Source of the DNA: Clostridia bacterium | GTDB taxonomy: Bacteria > Bacillota > Clostridia > Oscillospirales > Acutalibacteraceae | NCBI GenBank assembly: GCA_900755895.1 | Contig: CAAEIG010000081.1 | Span: 186,001-250,000 of the forward strand | Direction of reading: 5' to 3' | DNA length: 64,000 nucleotides | Part shown: positions 1 through 6,698 of the stretch, piece after piece | Numbering within the stretch: the stretch's first letter is position 1 | Layout of the letters: each line of letters starts with the position of its first letter | Translations under genes and position numbers: made by a program | The notes under the pieces: generated by a model | The model's input: only the letters and a program-made list of their open reading frames with translations | Told to the model about the DNA's origin: nothing | Databases searched by the model: none

Positions 1-2
1 CC

Positions 3-1253
3 ATCTGTCTGGCGGTGTCCCCCAGCCTGAAAGCCCTGGGGGTGCTCGGGCGCCCCCGGCTCTTTGAGGTGAAGGAACGTCTGGCCCAGATCAAGGCCAC
101 CACCGGTAAAGAGGTGGAATACATCACCGCCATGCCCCGGATGGCTCGATATCTGGAGGTTTCCTCTCAGATCTATGGGATCTACCTGAAATACCTGGCC
201 GCCCAGGACATCCACGTTTACTCCATAGACGAGGCATTCCTAGACTTGACACCCTACCAATCCTTCTATAACATGACCTCTCACGACCTGGTCACAACCA
301 TGATCCGGGATGTGCTGCGGACGGTGGGTATTACAGCAACCGGGGGCATCGGCACCAATCTGTACCTGGCAAAGATCGCCATGGACATCACTGCGAAAAA
401 GATGCCCGCCGACAAGGATGGGGTCCGTGTGGCGGAGCTGGATGAGATCTCCTTTCGGGAGAAGCTGTGGGCCCATGAACCCCTCACAGATTTCTGGCAA
501 ATCGGTCCGGGGATCTCGGAGCGGCTGCTGAGGATGGGCATCCACACCATGGGGGACCTGGCCCGGCTGAGCCTGGAAAACGAGGAGGTGTTTTTCCGGG
601 AGTTCGGAGTGGATGCGGAAATCCTCATCGACCACGCCTGGGGCATCGAGACCTGCGGCATGGAGCAGATCAAAGCATACAAGCCCGCTACCAAATCTCT
701 GGCAAACGGCCAGGTGCTGCCCAGGGCCTACTCCTGGGAAGAAGGACGACTGGCGGTGAAGGAGATGACTGAGCAGGTGGTGCTGGGCCTGGTAGAACAG
801 GGGTATGTGACAGAGGGCGTAACGCTGTATGTGGGGTATCAAATTTTAAGTAGAGAGCAGCTTTCCGCCTATCATGGCCCTGTAAAGGTGAACTACTACG
901 GCAAAAAGGTGCCGACCTCGGTCCACGGTACGGGGAAGCTGGGAGCACCCACCGCCTCGCTTAACCGGATCACTCAGGCAGTGCTCCAGCTTTACGACCG
1001 GCTGGTGGACAAGGAGCTGCAAGTCCGTCGGATGAGCATCGCTGCCATTCGGCTGTCCCGTAAGGAGGATGTGGTTCCCCAGCTGAGTTTCTACGCCGAT
1101 CAGCAGGATGATGGCCGAGAGACCGCCCTGATGGAGGCCACCATTGGCTTGCACAGGCGCTACGGCAAAAACGCGGTGGTAAAGGGGATGGACCTGCTGG
1201 AGGCGGCCACCACCATGGAGCGGAACGGGCAGATAGGAGGTCATAGAAAATGA
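3..1253 (+). CDS. Y-family DNA polymerase (UmuC/DinB-like), 5' end missing
   Basis: Translesion DNA polymerase that copies damaged templates, usually under SOS control. The reading frame is open from base 3, and its first residues (ICLAVSPSLKALG) are interior polymerase sequence, so the gene begins upstream of the window. The catalytic palm motif YSIDEAFLD lies near visible residue 74. It is followed by the TGGIGTNLYLAKIAMD helix that precedes the helix-hairpin-helix thumb, and then a little-finger region. The C-terminal part resembles UmuC-type polymerases of Firmicute mobile elements more than housekeeping DinB. The stop overlaps the next start by 4 bases (ATGA), so it is co-transcribed with a YolD-like gene, a pairing common on plasmids, prophages and integrative elements. 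The family is near certain; the exact subfamily is not. Confidence 0.92.
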   Translation: MCLAVSPSLKALGVLGRPRLFEVKERLAQIKATTGKEVEYITAMPRMARYLEVSSQIYGIYLKYLAAQDIHVYSIDEAFLDLTPYQSFYNMTSHDLVTTMIRDVLRTVGITATGGIGTNLYLAKIAMDITAKKMPADKDGVRVAELDEISFREKLWAHEPLTDFWQIGPGISERLLRMGIHTMGDLARLSLENEEVFFREFGVDAEILIDHAWGIETCGMEQIKAYKPATKSLANGQVLPRAYSWEEGRLAVKEMTEQVVLGLVEQGYVTEGVTLYVGYQILSREQLSAYHGPVKVNYYGKKVPTSVHGTGKLGAPTASLNRITQAVLQLYDRLVDKELQVRRMSIAAIRLSRKEDVVPQLSFYADQQDDGRETALMEATIGLHRRYGKNAVVKGMDLLEAATTMERNGQIGGHRK

Positions 1254-1681
1254 ATATCACAGCCTATAGAGATATGATCCACCTGTCTCGTCCCATCTCA
1301 CATTATCCCAAGATGAGCGTGGAGAACCGGGCCAAACTATTTATTCCTTTTTCAGCTCTGCGAGGGTTTGACATTGAGATCCTCACCAAGGAGCAGGACC
1401 GGCTGCTGATGTCCCGGGTGACTTTGGGAACCGATCAGCAGGAGTTGATCCGCCACAGGCTGAACGACCTGAGGTCTGGTCAGAGGGTTACCGTTACTCA
1501 TTTTGCGCTGGCGAAGGAGCTGGAAGGTATTCCTCTGGGGGAATATGTCACCCAAAAGGGGAAAGTCCGGCGTGTGGACGATTTCTACCAAGTGTTGGTA
1601 TTGGACAGCGGTGTGGTGGCTTTTGAGGATATCCGGGAGCTGGAAATCAACGGTGGGGAAGGAGTAGTAGAGGCAGTATGA
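1250..1681 (+). CDS. YolD-like family protein
   Basis: A 143-residue protein with the YolD-like pattern: an N-terminal segment with MSVENRAKLFIPFSALRG, a central helical part and a C-terminal beta-rich part ending in GVVAFEDIREL. YolD-like proteins are regularly encoded next to UmuC-type polymerases and are thought to act with or on them in the SOS response, but the biochemical role is not settled. The start overlaps the polymerase stop, and its own stop overlaps the next start (ATGA at 1678), so the three genes form a translationally coupled operon. Confidence 0.85.
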   Translation: MNITAYRDMIHLSRPISHYPKMSVENRAKLFIPFSALRGFDIEILTKEQDRLLMSRVTLGTDQQELIRHRLNDLRSGQRVTVTHFALAKELEGIPLGEYVTQKGKVRRVDDFYQVLVLDSGVVAFEDIRELEINGGEGVVEAV

Positions 1682-1929
1682 AGGAAGGCGCCCGTCGGAA
1701 GCAGTATGTGGAAGTGGTGGTTACTTACTGCATTGATGGCAGCGTCCATCCCCAGAAGATTCTCTTGGCAAACGGTCCGGTCTTTGAGATCGAGGAGAGT
1801 CGAGAGGCAGCTCCAAGCAAAGCTCCCACTACCGGGGAGTTGATCCGGCGGTATGTGGTGAAGATCAAGGGAAAGGAGACCTATCTGTATGAAACCAGCG
1901 GACGCTGGTTTGTGGAGATGAAGGCGTAG
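1678..1929 (+). CDS. hypothetical protein, third gene of the UmuC/YolD operon
   Basis: An 83-residue protein that I cannot assign to a family. It overlaps the YolD-like stop by 4 bases, which supports it as a real, co-translated gene. It reads as a small beta-rich domain (VEVVVTYCIDGSVHPQKILL, then YVVKIKGKETYLYETSGRWFVEMKA) with no membrane segment or signal peptide. Small proteins of this kind often trail UmuC/YolD pairs in Clostridia, so a DNA-damage or mobile-element context is likely. Any function is unknown. Confidence 0.75.
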   Translation: MKEGARRKQYVEVVVTYCIDGSVHPQKILLANGPVFEIEESREAAPSKAPTTGELIRRYVVKIKGKETYLYETSGRWFVEMKA

Positions 1930-1971
1930 GGAAATTCTCCCCGACGGATATATTGATTGCGGAACCAACCT

Positions 1972-2018
1972 GCCTAAAGCAAGTCCCTGGCACTTTGTGC
2001 CAGGGACTTGCTTTAGGC
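1972..2018. repeat. 22-bp perfect inverted repeat (long hairpin)
   Basis: Two perfectly complementary 22-base arms (1972-1993 and 1997-2018) are separated by a 3-base TTT loop. The right arm is followed by TTGCTCC, not a T tract, so this is not a canonical intrinsic terminator on the plus strand. On the minus strand the hairpin is also not followed by a T run. It lies just downstream of the UmuC operon and just downstream of the convergent frameshifted gene. It may be a terminator variant, an RNA-processing signal or a small mobile palindrome. Confidence 0.8.
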
Positions 2019-2083
2019 TTGCTCCTCCACTTACAGGTGCTACCGCAATAGCAACACCCTATTTGACAACTTCAATAACCTAA

Positions 2084-2666
2084 CTATATTTCAATCTCCT
2101 CTCCGTTAAGGAATAGTGTGTAGGCTCCCTCTACCTGTCCCAAATAGCCCACATACAACCCATAGTGGGGCTCAAAGGTTGTTTGTCTCTCATCTGAAAG
2201 AGACAGCTCTGCCCCACCTACTGGCGCGACAAGCACATAAAATTCTCCTGCCTGCATTCGTACAGCCCTACATCCGCTTGCGCTGTATAGGCCGTTTTAC
2301 AAAGGGACATATCTTCTACTTCCACTCCGCTCCAGCCCTGGCCGGACTTGCCAACGATCGCGATATTCGCGCCCCCCATTTCCCGGTTTTCAGACAGGGC
2401 AAACACGGAATTTTCTCCCTCGACCACCTCAAAAGAAGAGAACATCATGGCTGGGCTGGAAAACCGCAAGGCAGCTTCCGCAGAGGGGAAGTCCCCGGTC
2501 CAATACTCAAAAGGAAAGAAAAGCACGCCTGCGGAAACAAGCAACGCCAGAAAACAATAAAGCAGTTTCCTAAGCCGCAGCTTAAAGAAGTCCGCCTTGC
2601 GAAAAAAACCGCACCGCACACCACCAGCACGAAAATCACAATCACCCGGGATATCCATGACAGCAA
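2084..2666 (-). pseudogene. membrane protein, two frameshifts, paralogue-like to its upstream neighbour
   Basis: Three consecutive minus-strand frames join into one sensible protein. The start at 2666 gives a membrane segment (MLSWISRVIVIFVLVVCGAVF). A shift at the A7 tract near 2598-2604 leads into a Lys/Arg linker and second membrane segment (LLYCFLALLVSAGVLFF) plus an extracellular domain. A second shift near 2250-2270 leads into a tail ending YTLFLNGEEIEI with its stop at 2084-2086. The layout (two membrane helices, F/Y-P-x-x-x-A-A segment, beta-rich domain, tail ending in a VxLLVNGE-like strand) matches the adjacent gene at 2673-3311, so the two look like tandem relatives. The homopolymer could be a sequencing error, but two separate shifts favour real decay. 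Confidence 0.7.
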
Positions 2667-2672
2667 GGCGAA

Positions 2673-3311
2673 TCAACCTTTTTCTTCTGCAAATGTTACG
2701 GACTCTCCATTGACCAGCAAAACATAGTCCTGGTCCAACCCGTTCAAATAGGCGCTGCAATAATAAAAGGTGCCAATTGAGGCTTTCTGTTCCCAAGAGG
2801 CAAAAGAAGTGTTTTCGCTGTCTGTTATCTCAATTTCTTGTCCCTCCAAGTCAATGGTGTTCGTAACCAAATAATAGTCTGAGGAATCGGCATAACGGTA
2901 CAGGGAAACAAGAACCTTGGGGCTGCCTGCCACGATACTGCTAACTATTTTTGTTTCCAATCCGGTGCCTATTTTCCATGTATCCCCATCCTTTGGTAAA
3001 ATGGTTACAGCACTGTTGGTACCACCATCCTGCAACACAACCAGGGTGGAGTAGGCACCTTCCGTTACAGCATCAATTTGTCCAAAATGGTTTGCCTGAT
3101 AGGCAGCCTGCGGGTTGGGATATGACAGCACTCTACCCTCCAAAAAAAACAGGAACAAGAAGGAAAGCACAGCTGTGCACAGCCCTACCAATGCGGGAAA
3201 AATCGCCCCTCGCTTCATTTTTGAAGCGCTCTTTTTACTAAGCTTCACCCCAAGGGCAAAAATCAGCACAAACAGCACAATCGCTATACTGCCGTTTAAC
3301 ACATAGAGCAT
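2673..3311 (-). CDS. two-pass membrane protein with extracytoplasmic domain, unknown function
   Basis: A 212-residue protein. Residues 5-23 form a membrane helix, followed by a Lys-rich cytoplasmic loop (KLSKKSASKMKRG) and a second helix at about 37-58. The remaining 150 residues form a beta-rich domain outside the cell. No family recognised. A GGTGAAC ribosome site lies before the ATG. It sits 80 bases downstream of the RHS tip gene and just upstream of the frameshifted relative. In polymorphic toxin loci this slot often holds immunity proteins, so an immunity role is possible. That is inference from position only. Confidence 0.7.
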   Translation of the reverse strand: MLYVLNGSIAIVLFVLIFALGVKLSKKSASKMKRGAIFPALVGLCTAVLSFLFLFFLEGRVLSYPNPQAAYQANHFGQIDAVTEGAYSTLVVLQDGGTNSAVTILPKDGDTWKIGTGLETKIVSSIVAGSPKVLVSLYRYADSSDYYLVTNTIDLEGQEIEITDSENTSFASWEQKASIGTFYYCSAYLNGLDQDYVLLVNGESVTFAEEKG

Positions 3312-3391
3312 TTCTATAGTTCACCTTCTTATATATTTAATACTTTAATACGATGGATTAGGAGAAGTAGAAGATTGGGAAGCCCCCATAA

Positions 3392-4369
3392 TTAAAAAGA
3401 GCATCGTAAGGAAAGGGCGCCAAAACTAAGATTCGTATATTGGCTCCACTCTCCAGTATCCAAATAGTTAATAGAAGAAGACTCAACTCCGGCTAGCAAG
3501 TGTGGTAAATCAATTTTAACCCCAAATTCACTGGCTGTATCGCTACTATTATTCACTAGACCATATATTCCTGTATCTCCAAGCCCTAATCTCAAGTCAA
3601 TAGTCAAAATATTGGTATTAAATTTAAGTTCTACTGTAGAATCAAGTACGTTACCAAGGTCATGCTCAAGGTAAACAGAAATGGGCCGCGATGAATCCCC
3701 GGTTTCATTTACAGCCGTCTTGGTTCTTGTACCAGTGGTATATGTTCCTATGAGAAAGTTAAACGGAACACTTTGCTCAGTAGATATAACTGCCGAGTAG
3801 GACGCACCGAAAATACCCGAAGTTTTTCCCGCCGGTCTTACAGAGGCAGAACTACTCCCCCCCTCATTGATAAGCATAGATCGGCTATTCACAGCCTCAC
3901 CGGAGGGGTCGCTGTAGTTGACAGGATTGTTGGAGCAGTAGGCAAACATATTATAGCCAAGCCGATCATCGCCTGTGGAAGCGTACTTGTCCGCATTGAT
4001 AAACCGGGAGACCACAGGGTCATAGTACCGGCTCTGCAGATAGTAGAAGCCCGTCTCGGTATCGTAATAATACCCACGGTACCGCAAAGGATTGATGTCC
4101 GCCAAGCTACCGCTGGAGGATATGAGCTTGCCCCAGGCATCGTACTCATAGGTGGCCAGCACGTTGCCATTGACATCCTCAATGCGGGTAATGTCGCCTT
4201 GCTGAGTGGTCATGTAATAGCCAGTTACGTTAGACCCTGTGGCGGGATGGTACCAGAAGCCAATGGGAGCGTTAGACTCATCATAGAAGAAGAACATCTC
4301 GTTGCCGTCCCACTCCTGCCAAACTAGCTTGTTCCCAGCGTAAGCGTAATGGTATGTGGTGCCGTTCAC
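3392..4369 (-). CDS. RHS repeat core, C-terminal tip fragment
   Basis: A 325-residue open frame with RHS/YD-repeat sequence (TYEYDAWGKLISSSG), then the RHS-associated core (NPLRYRGYYYDTETGFYYLQSRYYDPVVSRFINADKY, split here only for reading) and the NPVNYSDPSG boundary near residue 157. After the boundary comes a 168-residue variable C-terminal domain, beta-rich and unlike any toxin I recognise. Full RHS proteins have well over a thousand residues, so this is a truncated remnant. The frame starts without a ribosome site. RHS-like sequence continues upstream in another frame (YNRLGYSYEY, about 4400-4430), showing a frameshift near 4390 and loss of everything beyond about 4445. It may be a silent donor tip. 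Confidence 0.8.
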   Translation of the reverse strand: MNGTTYHYAYAGNKLVWQEWDGNEMFFFYDESNAPIGFWYHPATGSNVTGYYMTTQQGDITRIEDVNGNVLATYEYDAWGKLISSSGSLADINPLRYRGYYYDTETGFYYLQSRYYDPVVSRFINADKYASTGDDRLGYNMFAYCSNNPVNYSDPSGEAVNSRSMLINEGGSSSASVRPAGKTSGIFGASYSAVISTEQSVPFNFLIGTYTTGTRTKTAVNETGDSSRPISVYLEHDLGNVLDSTVELKFNTNILTIDLRLGLGDTGIYGLVNNSSDTASEFGVKIDLPHLLAGVESSSINYLDTGEWSQYTNLSFGALSLRCSF

Positions 4370-4446
4370 TGTTTTTGTGGAGCGAAGGACGAAGCGGTAT
4401 ACTCGTAACTATATCCAAGTCTATTATACTGTCTCTCATCTCAAAA
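4370..4446 (-). pseudogene. frameshifted upstream remnant of the RHS gene
   Basis: Minus-strand translation gives RQYNRLGYSYEYTA in a frame different from the downstream RHS tip, which resumes as LRSTKTVNGTTYHYAY. This is ordinary RHS/YD-repeat sequence broken by a single frameshift at about 4385-4395. Upstream of about 4446 no RHS-like sequence remains in any frame, so the deletion end point lies here. Confidence 0.6.
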
Positions 4447-4499
4447 GGCCAACAGAAAATGAACTCCAATCAAAAAGAAAAACCCTGGAATCTGCCAGG

Positions 4500-5090
4500 A
4501 TGCTCCTCTTTTTCAGTGCTCTTTACATCTTAGGCGGTGCACTGCGTTTCTTTTTTTCGACGGGAGTGCAGTTTTTTTCTGAGAAGCTCCGCAATAGGAA
4601 GCTATACAGAAGACACCAAACTTGGAGAGTTGACCGGTGCCGTCGTGTGTCCTGTAGGCCGTGTGTGGCAAGTTACGGGCTGCTCATCCAAAGGAAGAAT
4701 TGTACTTTGCTGACGGGGAGCACGGCTCGGTGCTGGGCGCATCCCTGGCGGGAGCAGTCATTGGCCGGACACTCCTGGGAATGGAGGTGTACCTAGACCC
4801 GTGCTATGATGATGCCAAGGTATTGGAGTACTTTTCCTTGGATACCTGAATGATCTACTTGGCCATGGAGGATGGAAAGCTGACGATGGCTCCTATTGAG
4901 AAAGCGATGGGTCGATAAATAAGAGAGATGAGACAATTTACATATGGGCTTGGACAGAGGAAGACTATCAGCTGGTGATCCAGGAGGAGCACACCATGGT
5001 CTTGCCTCCTTTAGGGGAAAAGTGTCCGCTCTGCCAAGAAGAGTTTTTATCGTCAGCCACTCTAGCATTTCTTGTTTAGAGGTGTGCTGA
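4500..5090 (+). other. decayed coding remnants, no recognisable family
   Basis: Plus-strand frames keep protein-like stretches that break into each other. One is ELYFADGEHGSVLGASLAG followed by VIGRTLLGMEVYLDP (about 4695-4845). Another is ETIYIWAWTEEDYQLVIQEE (about 4935-4990), running to a Cys pair (EKCPLCQEEF, about 5015-5045). None has an intact start, ribosome site and stop together. The region looks like one or more dead genes rather than non-coding DNA. I do not recognise the ancestor; the CxxC tail hints at a small metal-binding protein. Confidence 0.4.
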
Positions 5091-5103
5091 AAGCCGCAAA
5101 AAA

Positions 5104-5129
5104 ACCGGGAATTTCCGGTCTCTTTTTTT
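5104..5129 (+). terminator. intrinsic terminator (weak stem)
   Basis: A 5-bp stem, ACCGG at 5104-5108 with CCGGT at 5115-5119, is followed closely by a T7 run (5122-5128). It lies after the decayed plus-strand remnants and probably once ended that transcript. Confidence 0.5.
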
Positions 5130-5205
5130 GTATGTATGTTTTTCACTGTTGTACACTTTCAAACAGGTTTCTTTTTACCTCCGTAAACCTGTGGTATCGG
5201 ATAGA

Positions 5206-5535
5206 TCATACCAGGTAATCTCGTTGACCTGAAGGTAAGTAGGGGAGGTGATCAAAGGTGATTCCAGTAGCTTCATCCTCAAAGGTCTGGGTTAGTTCCC
5301 CGGTGGTGTCGGGTAACACCAAAGAAAGATCCTCCACCTGCTGGTCATAGGCCAGAAATAACTGGTACAAGAACGGGACGATTTCCTCTGTGTCAGAGAA
5401 CTCCTCATTGCCAAACGATGCTGAATGAGGTGTGTACAGTACCCCATTCGGATCCTGGGGCTCTCTATGGACAGCTTGGTTTCTTGGCCGATCCCTTTTG
5501 CAGAGTCTGAGATTTCCACAGTAGCCAGCAGATCG
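5206..5535 (-). pseudogene. decayed gene remnant, unknown family
   Basis: On the minus strand, one frame reads KNSDLLATVEISDSAKGIGQ and then degenerates. A second frame continues with DPNGVLYTPHSASFGNEEF and EEIVPFLYQLFLAYDQQVED and reaches a TGA at 5206-5208. The switch between frames near 5450 indicates a frameshift. There is no start codon with a ribosome site. The family is not recognised. Confidence 0.45.
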
Positions 5536-5619
5536 GAATTTTTCTTTCCCTTAGCTGCACTTCAATTTGTGGCCTCGTTAAATTCTCAGATGTTTTTGTA
5601 AGAGATCTTAATTTAAAAT

Positions 5620-5965
5620 CAAAAGAAATCAGGCACAATCACAAGCCCAGCTTGCTGAGGCAGTAGATATTTCCAATACCTATATGGGGCCATTGAGCGA
5701 TGGGAGAGGAGCCTTACCTTAGATGCACTGGTGCGCCTGGTTAACTGCCTTGGTGTCACAGAGGATTATCTTTTGTCAGGTTCGGTTGCCGATACAGATT
5801 CCCATAGCATGGATCAGTTTAAAAAGATCGTGGACGGCCATCCCCTAGAACGCAAGCAAGTCGATGCCAATAAAGGGGTTTGTCCGGAAGTTCGCCATGG
5901 ATCAGAACGAATTTCCCGCCCTGCTCTCAACAAAATAGGGATTCTTTTGTGCTTCTCTCTCCAAT
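5620..5965 (+). pseudogene. XRE-family helix-turn-helix regulator, frameshifted
   Basis: The plus strand reads QAQSQAQLAEAVDISNTYMG, the first half of a Cro/C1-type helix-turn-helix. It shifts frame at the GGGGCC near 5687 and continues AIERWERSLTLDALVRLVNCLGVTEDYLLSG, the second half. The C-terminal tail then loses frame again near 5860. The usual N-terminal start helix is degraded. Such regulators are typical of prophages and integrative elements. This supports a mobile origin for the surrounding DNA. Confidence 0.7.
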
Positions 5966-5989
5966 AAAAGCACCATTCATACCTCAAGG

Positions 5990-6209
5990 AACAAGGGAAT
6001 GATGACCTTTCTTTTCGATAAAAGATGATGGGGAAAAGGGGCCTGATCTGAGACAAACGGTAATGTTTCCTTGGTGTAATGAAAGAAACAGGGCCCCGGG
6101 ACCTTGGCTACTAGTTGGATACTATTTGACTACTAAAGTTGCAAAAATATCCCCTTTTGATATAAAATGAGACACCGCAACATCTAGTGGAAATCACGAA
6201 AATTTGACG
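5990..6209. other. no gene recognised
   Basis: AT-richer sequence between the broken regulator and the tRNA remnant. Short frames on both strands carry no family signal, and I see no repeat, promoter or hairpin worth naming. Confidence 0.5.
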
Positions 6210-6297
6210 GTTGTTGGTATATATAGTAAGCACTCTTAATCGTCCGTTTTCTTTGGTAAGGGTGAGGTCACCAGTTCAAATCTGGTTAGCAGCTCCA
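6210..6297 (+). pseudogene. degenerate tRNA-Thr (GGT anticodon) remnant
   Basis: The 3' half is a good tRNA. An anticodon-loop sequence TTGGTAA is followed by the anticodon-stem arm GGGTG, AGGTC, a T arm (ACCAG-TTCAAAT-CTGGT), the acceptor arm TAGCAGC, a discriminator T and an encoded CCA. Upstream, GTTGTTG at 6210-6216 can pair with the acceptor arm using G-T wobbles, and CACTC at 6231-6235 can pair with GGGTG. However, about 17 extra bases interrupt the anticodon loop and the D arm is about 5 bases short and does not fold well. I read it as a damaged tRNA-Thr copy, or a tRNA 3' end regenerated by integration. Confidence 0.6.
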
Positions 6298-6336
6298 AAA
6301 CGCAGGAAGTTTACGTTTCCAGCGTTTTTGGTTTTC
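6297..6336 (+). terminator. terminator behind the tRNA-Thr remnant
   Basis: AAAACGC and GGAA pair with TTCC and GCGTTTT around an 8-base loop with one A-A mismatch, followed by a T-rich stretch. It directly follows the CCA of the tRNA remnant, as expected for a former tRNA transcription unit. Confidence 0.65.
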
Positions 6337-6553
6337 TAGATGCTTTCTGACACGATAGGTGGTGAGGCGTGGGTAGGAAGTTTAAGTGGGATGGTTCCTG
6401 CGTATCTCATTTTAACATTTGAAAGTTAAGAGATGTATTATGGGAGAAATATAGAAGATCAAGTAAAACGTTTACAATATGCTAAAAAACCTATTTGTTG
6501 TTTTTTGTATGATAAGTGCAAAAAAAGTTCGGTATTCATTTCTCAAAATATGC

Positions 6554-6582
6554 TTGACAACGAAAACGGTTCATGCTATGCT
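6554..6582 (+). promoter_or_regulatory. fucosidase promoter
   Basis: A consensus -35 TTGACA (6554-6559), 17-base spacer and -10 TATGCT (6577-6582). The same arrangement is found before the serine hydrolase (52307-52335) and the solute-binding protein (58117-58145). Confidence 0.85.
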
Positions 6583-6595
6583 GACCTCGAAATCC

Positions 6596-6605
6596 AAAAC
6601 GTTTC
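6596..6605 (+). promoter_or_regulatory. LacI-type operator of the fucosidase promoter
   Basis: AAAACGTTTC contains the AACGTTT core 16 bases after the -10 box, overlapping the expected start region. The same core sits 17 bases after the -10 box of two promoters at the LacI-regulated sugar locus near 52-58 kb. A related AAAACGGTT lies at 6564-6572 between -35 and -10. Confidence 0.65.
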
Positions 6606-6631
6606 GTCAGGTGGGGAGCCGGAGAACGTAT

Positions 6632-6665
6632 TGTGGAGGGTTTTCGAAATCCTCCACAGCTTTTT
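6632..6665 (+). terminator. terminator-like hairpin in the fucosidase leader (possible attenuator)
   Basis: TGTGGAGG (6632-6639) pairs perfectly with CCTCCACA (6651-6658) and is followed by GCTTTTT. It lies between the promoter and the fucosidase start at 6699, so read-through is needed for expression. Confidence 0.7.
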
Positions 6666-6698
6666 AAAATCTGTTTTAAGAAAGAGGTGTTGGCAGTT

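Noticed and set aside
3840..4369. RHS repeats taken as a CRISPR-like or satellite repeat array
   Set aside because: The repetition is at protein level (YD repeats) and not in DNA units. No CRISPR array or cas gene is present in the window.
6236..6252. Intron in the tRNA-Thr anticodon loop
   Set aside because: The inserted 17 bases are far too short for a self-splicing group I intron, and protein-spliced tRNA introns are not bacterial. Decay is simpler.
6433..6698. Small plus-strand frame before the fucosidase
   Set aside because: It spans the promoter, operator and attenuator hairpin, has no ribosome site and no family resemblance.
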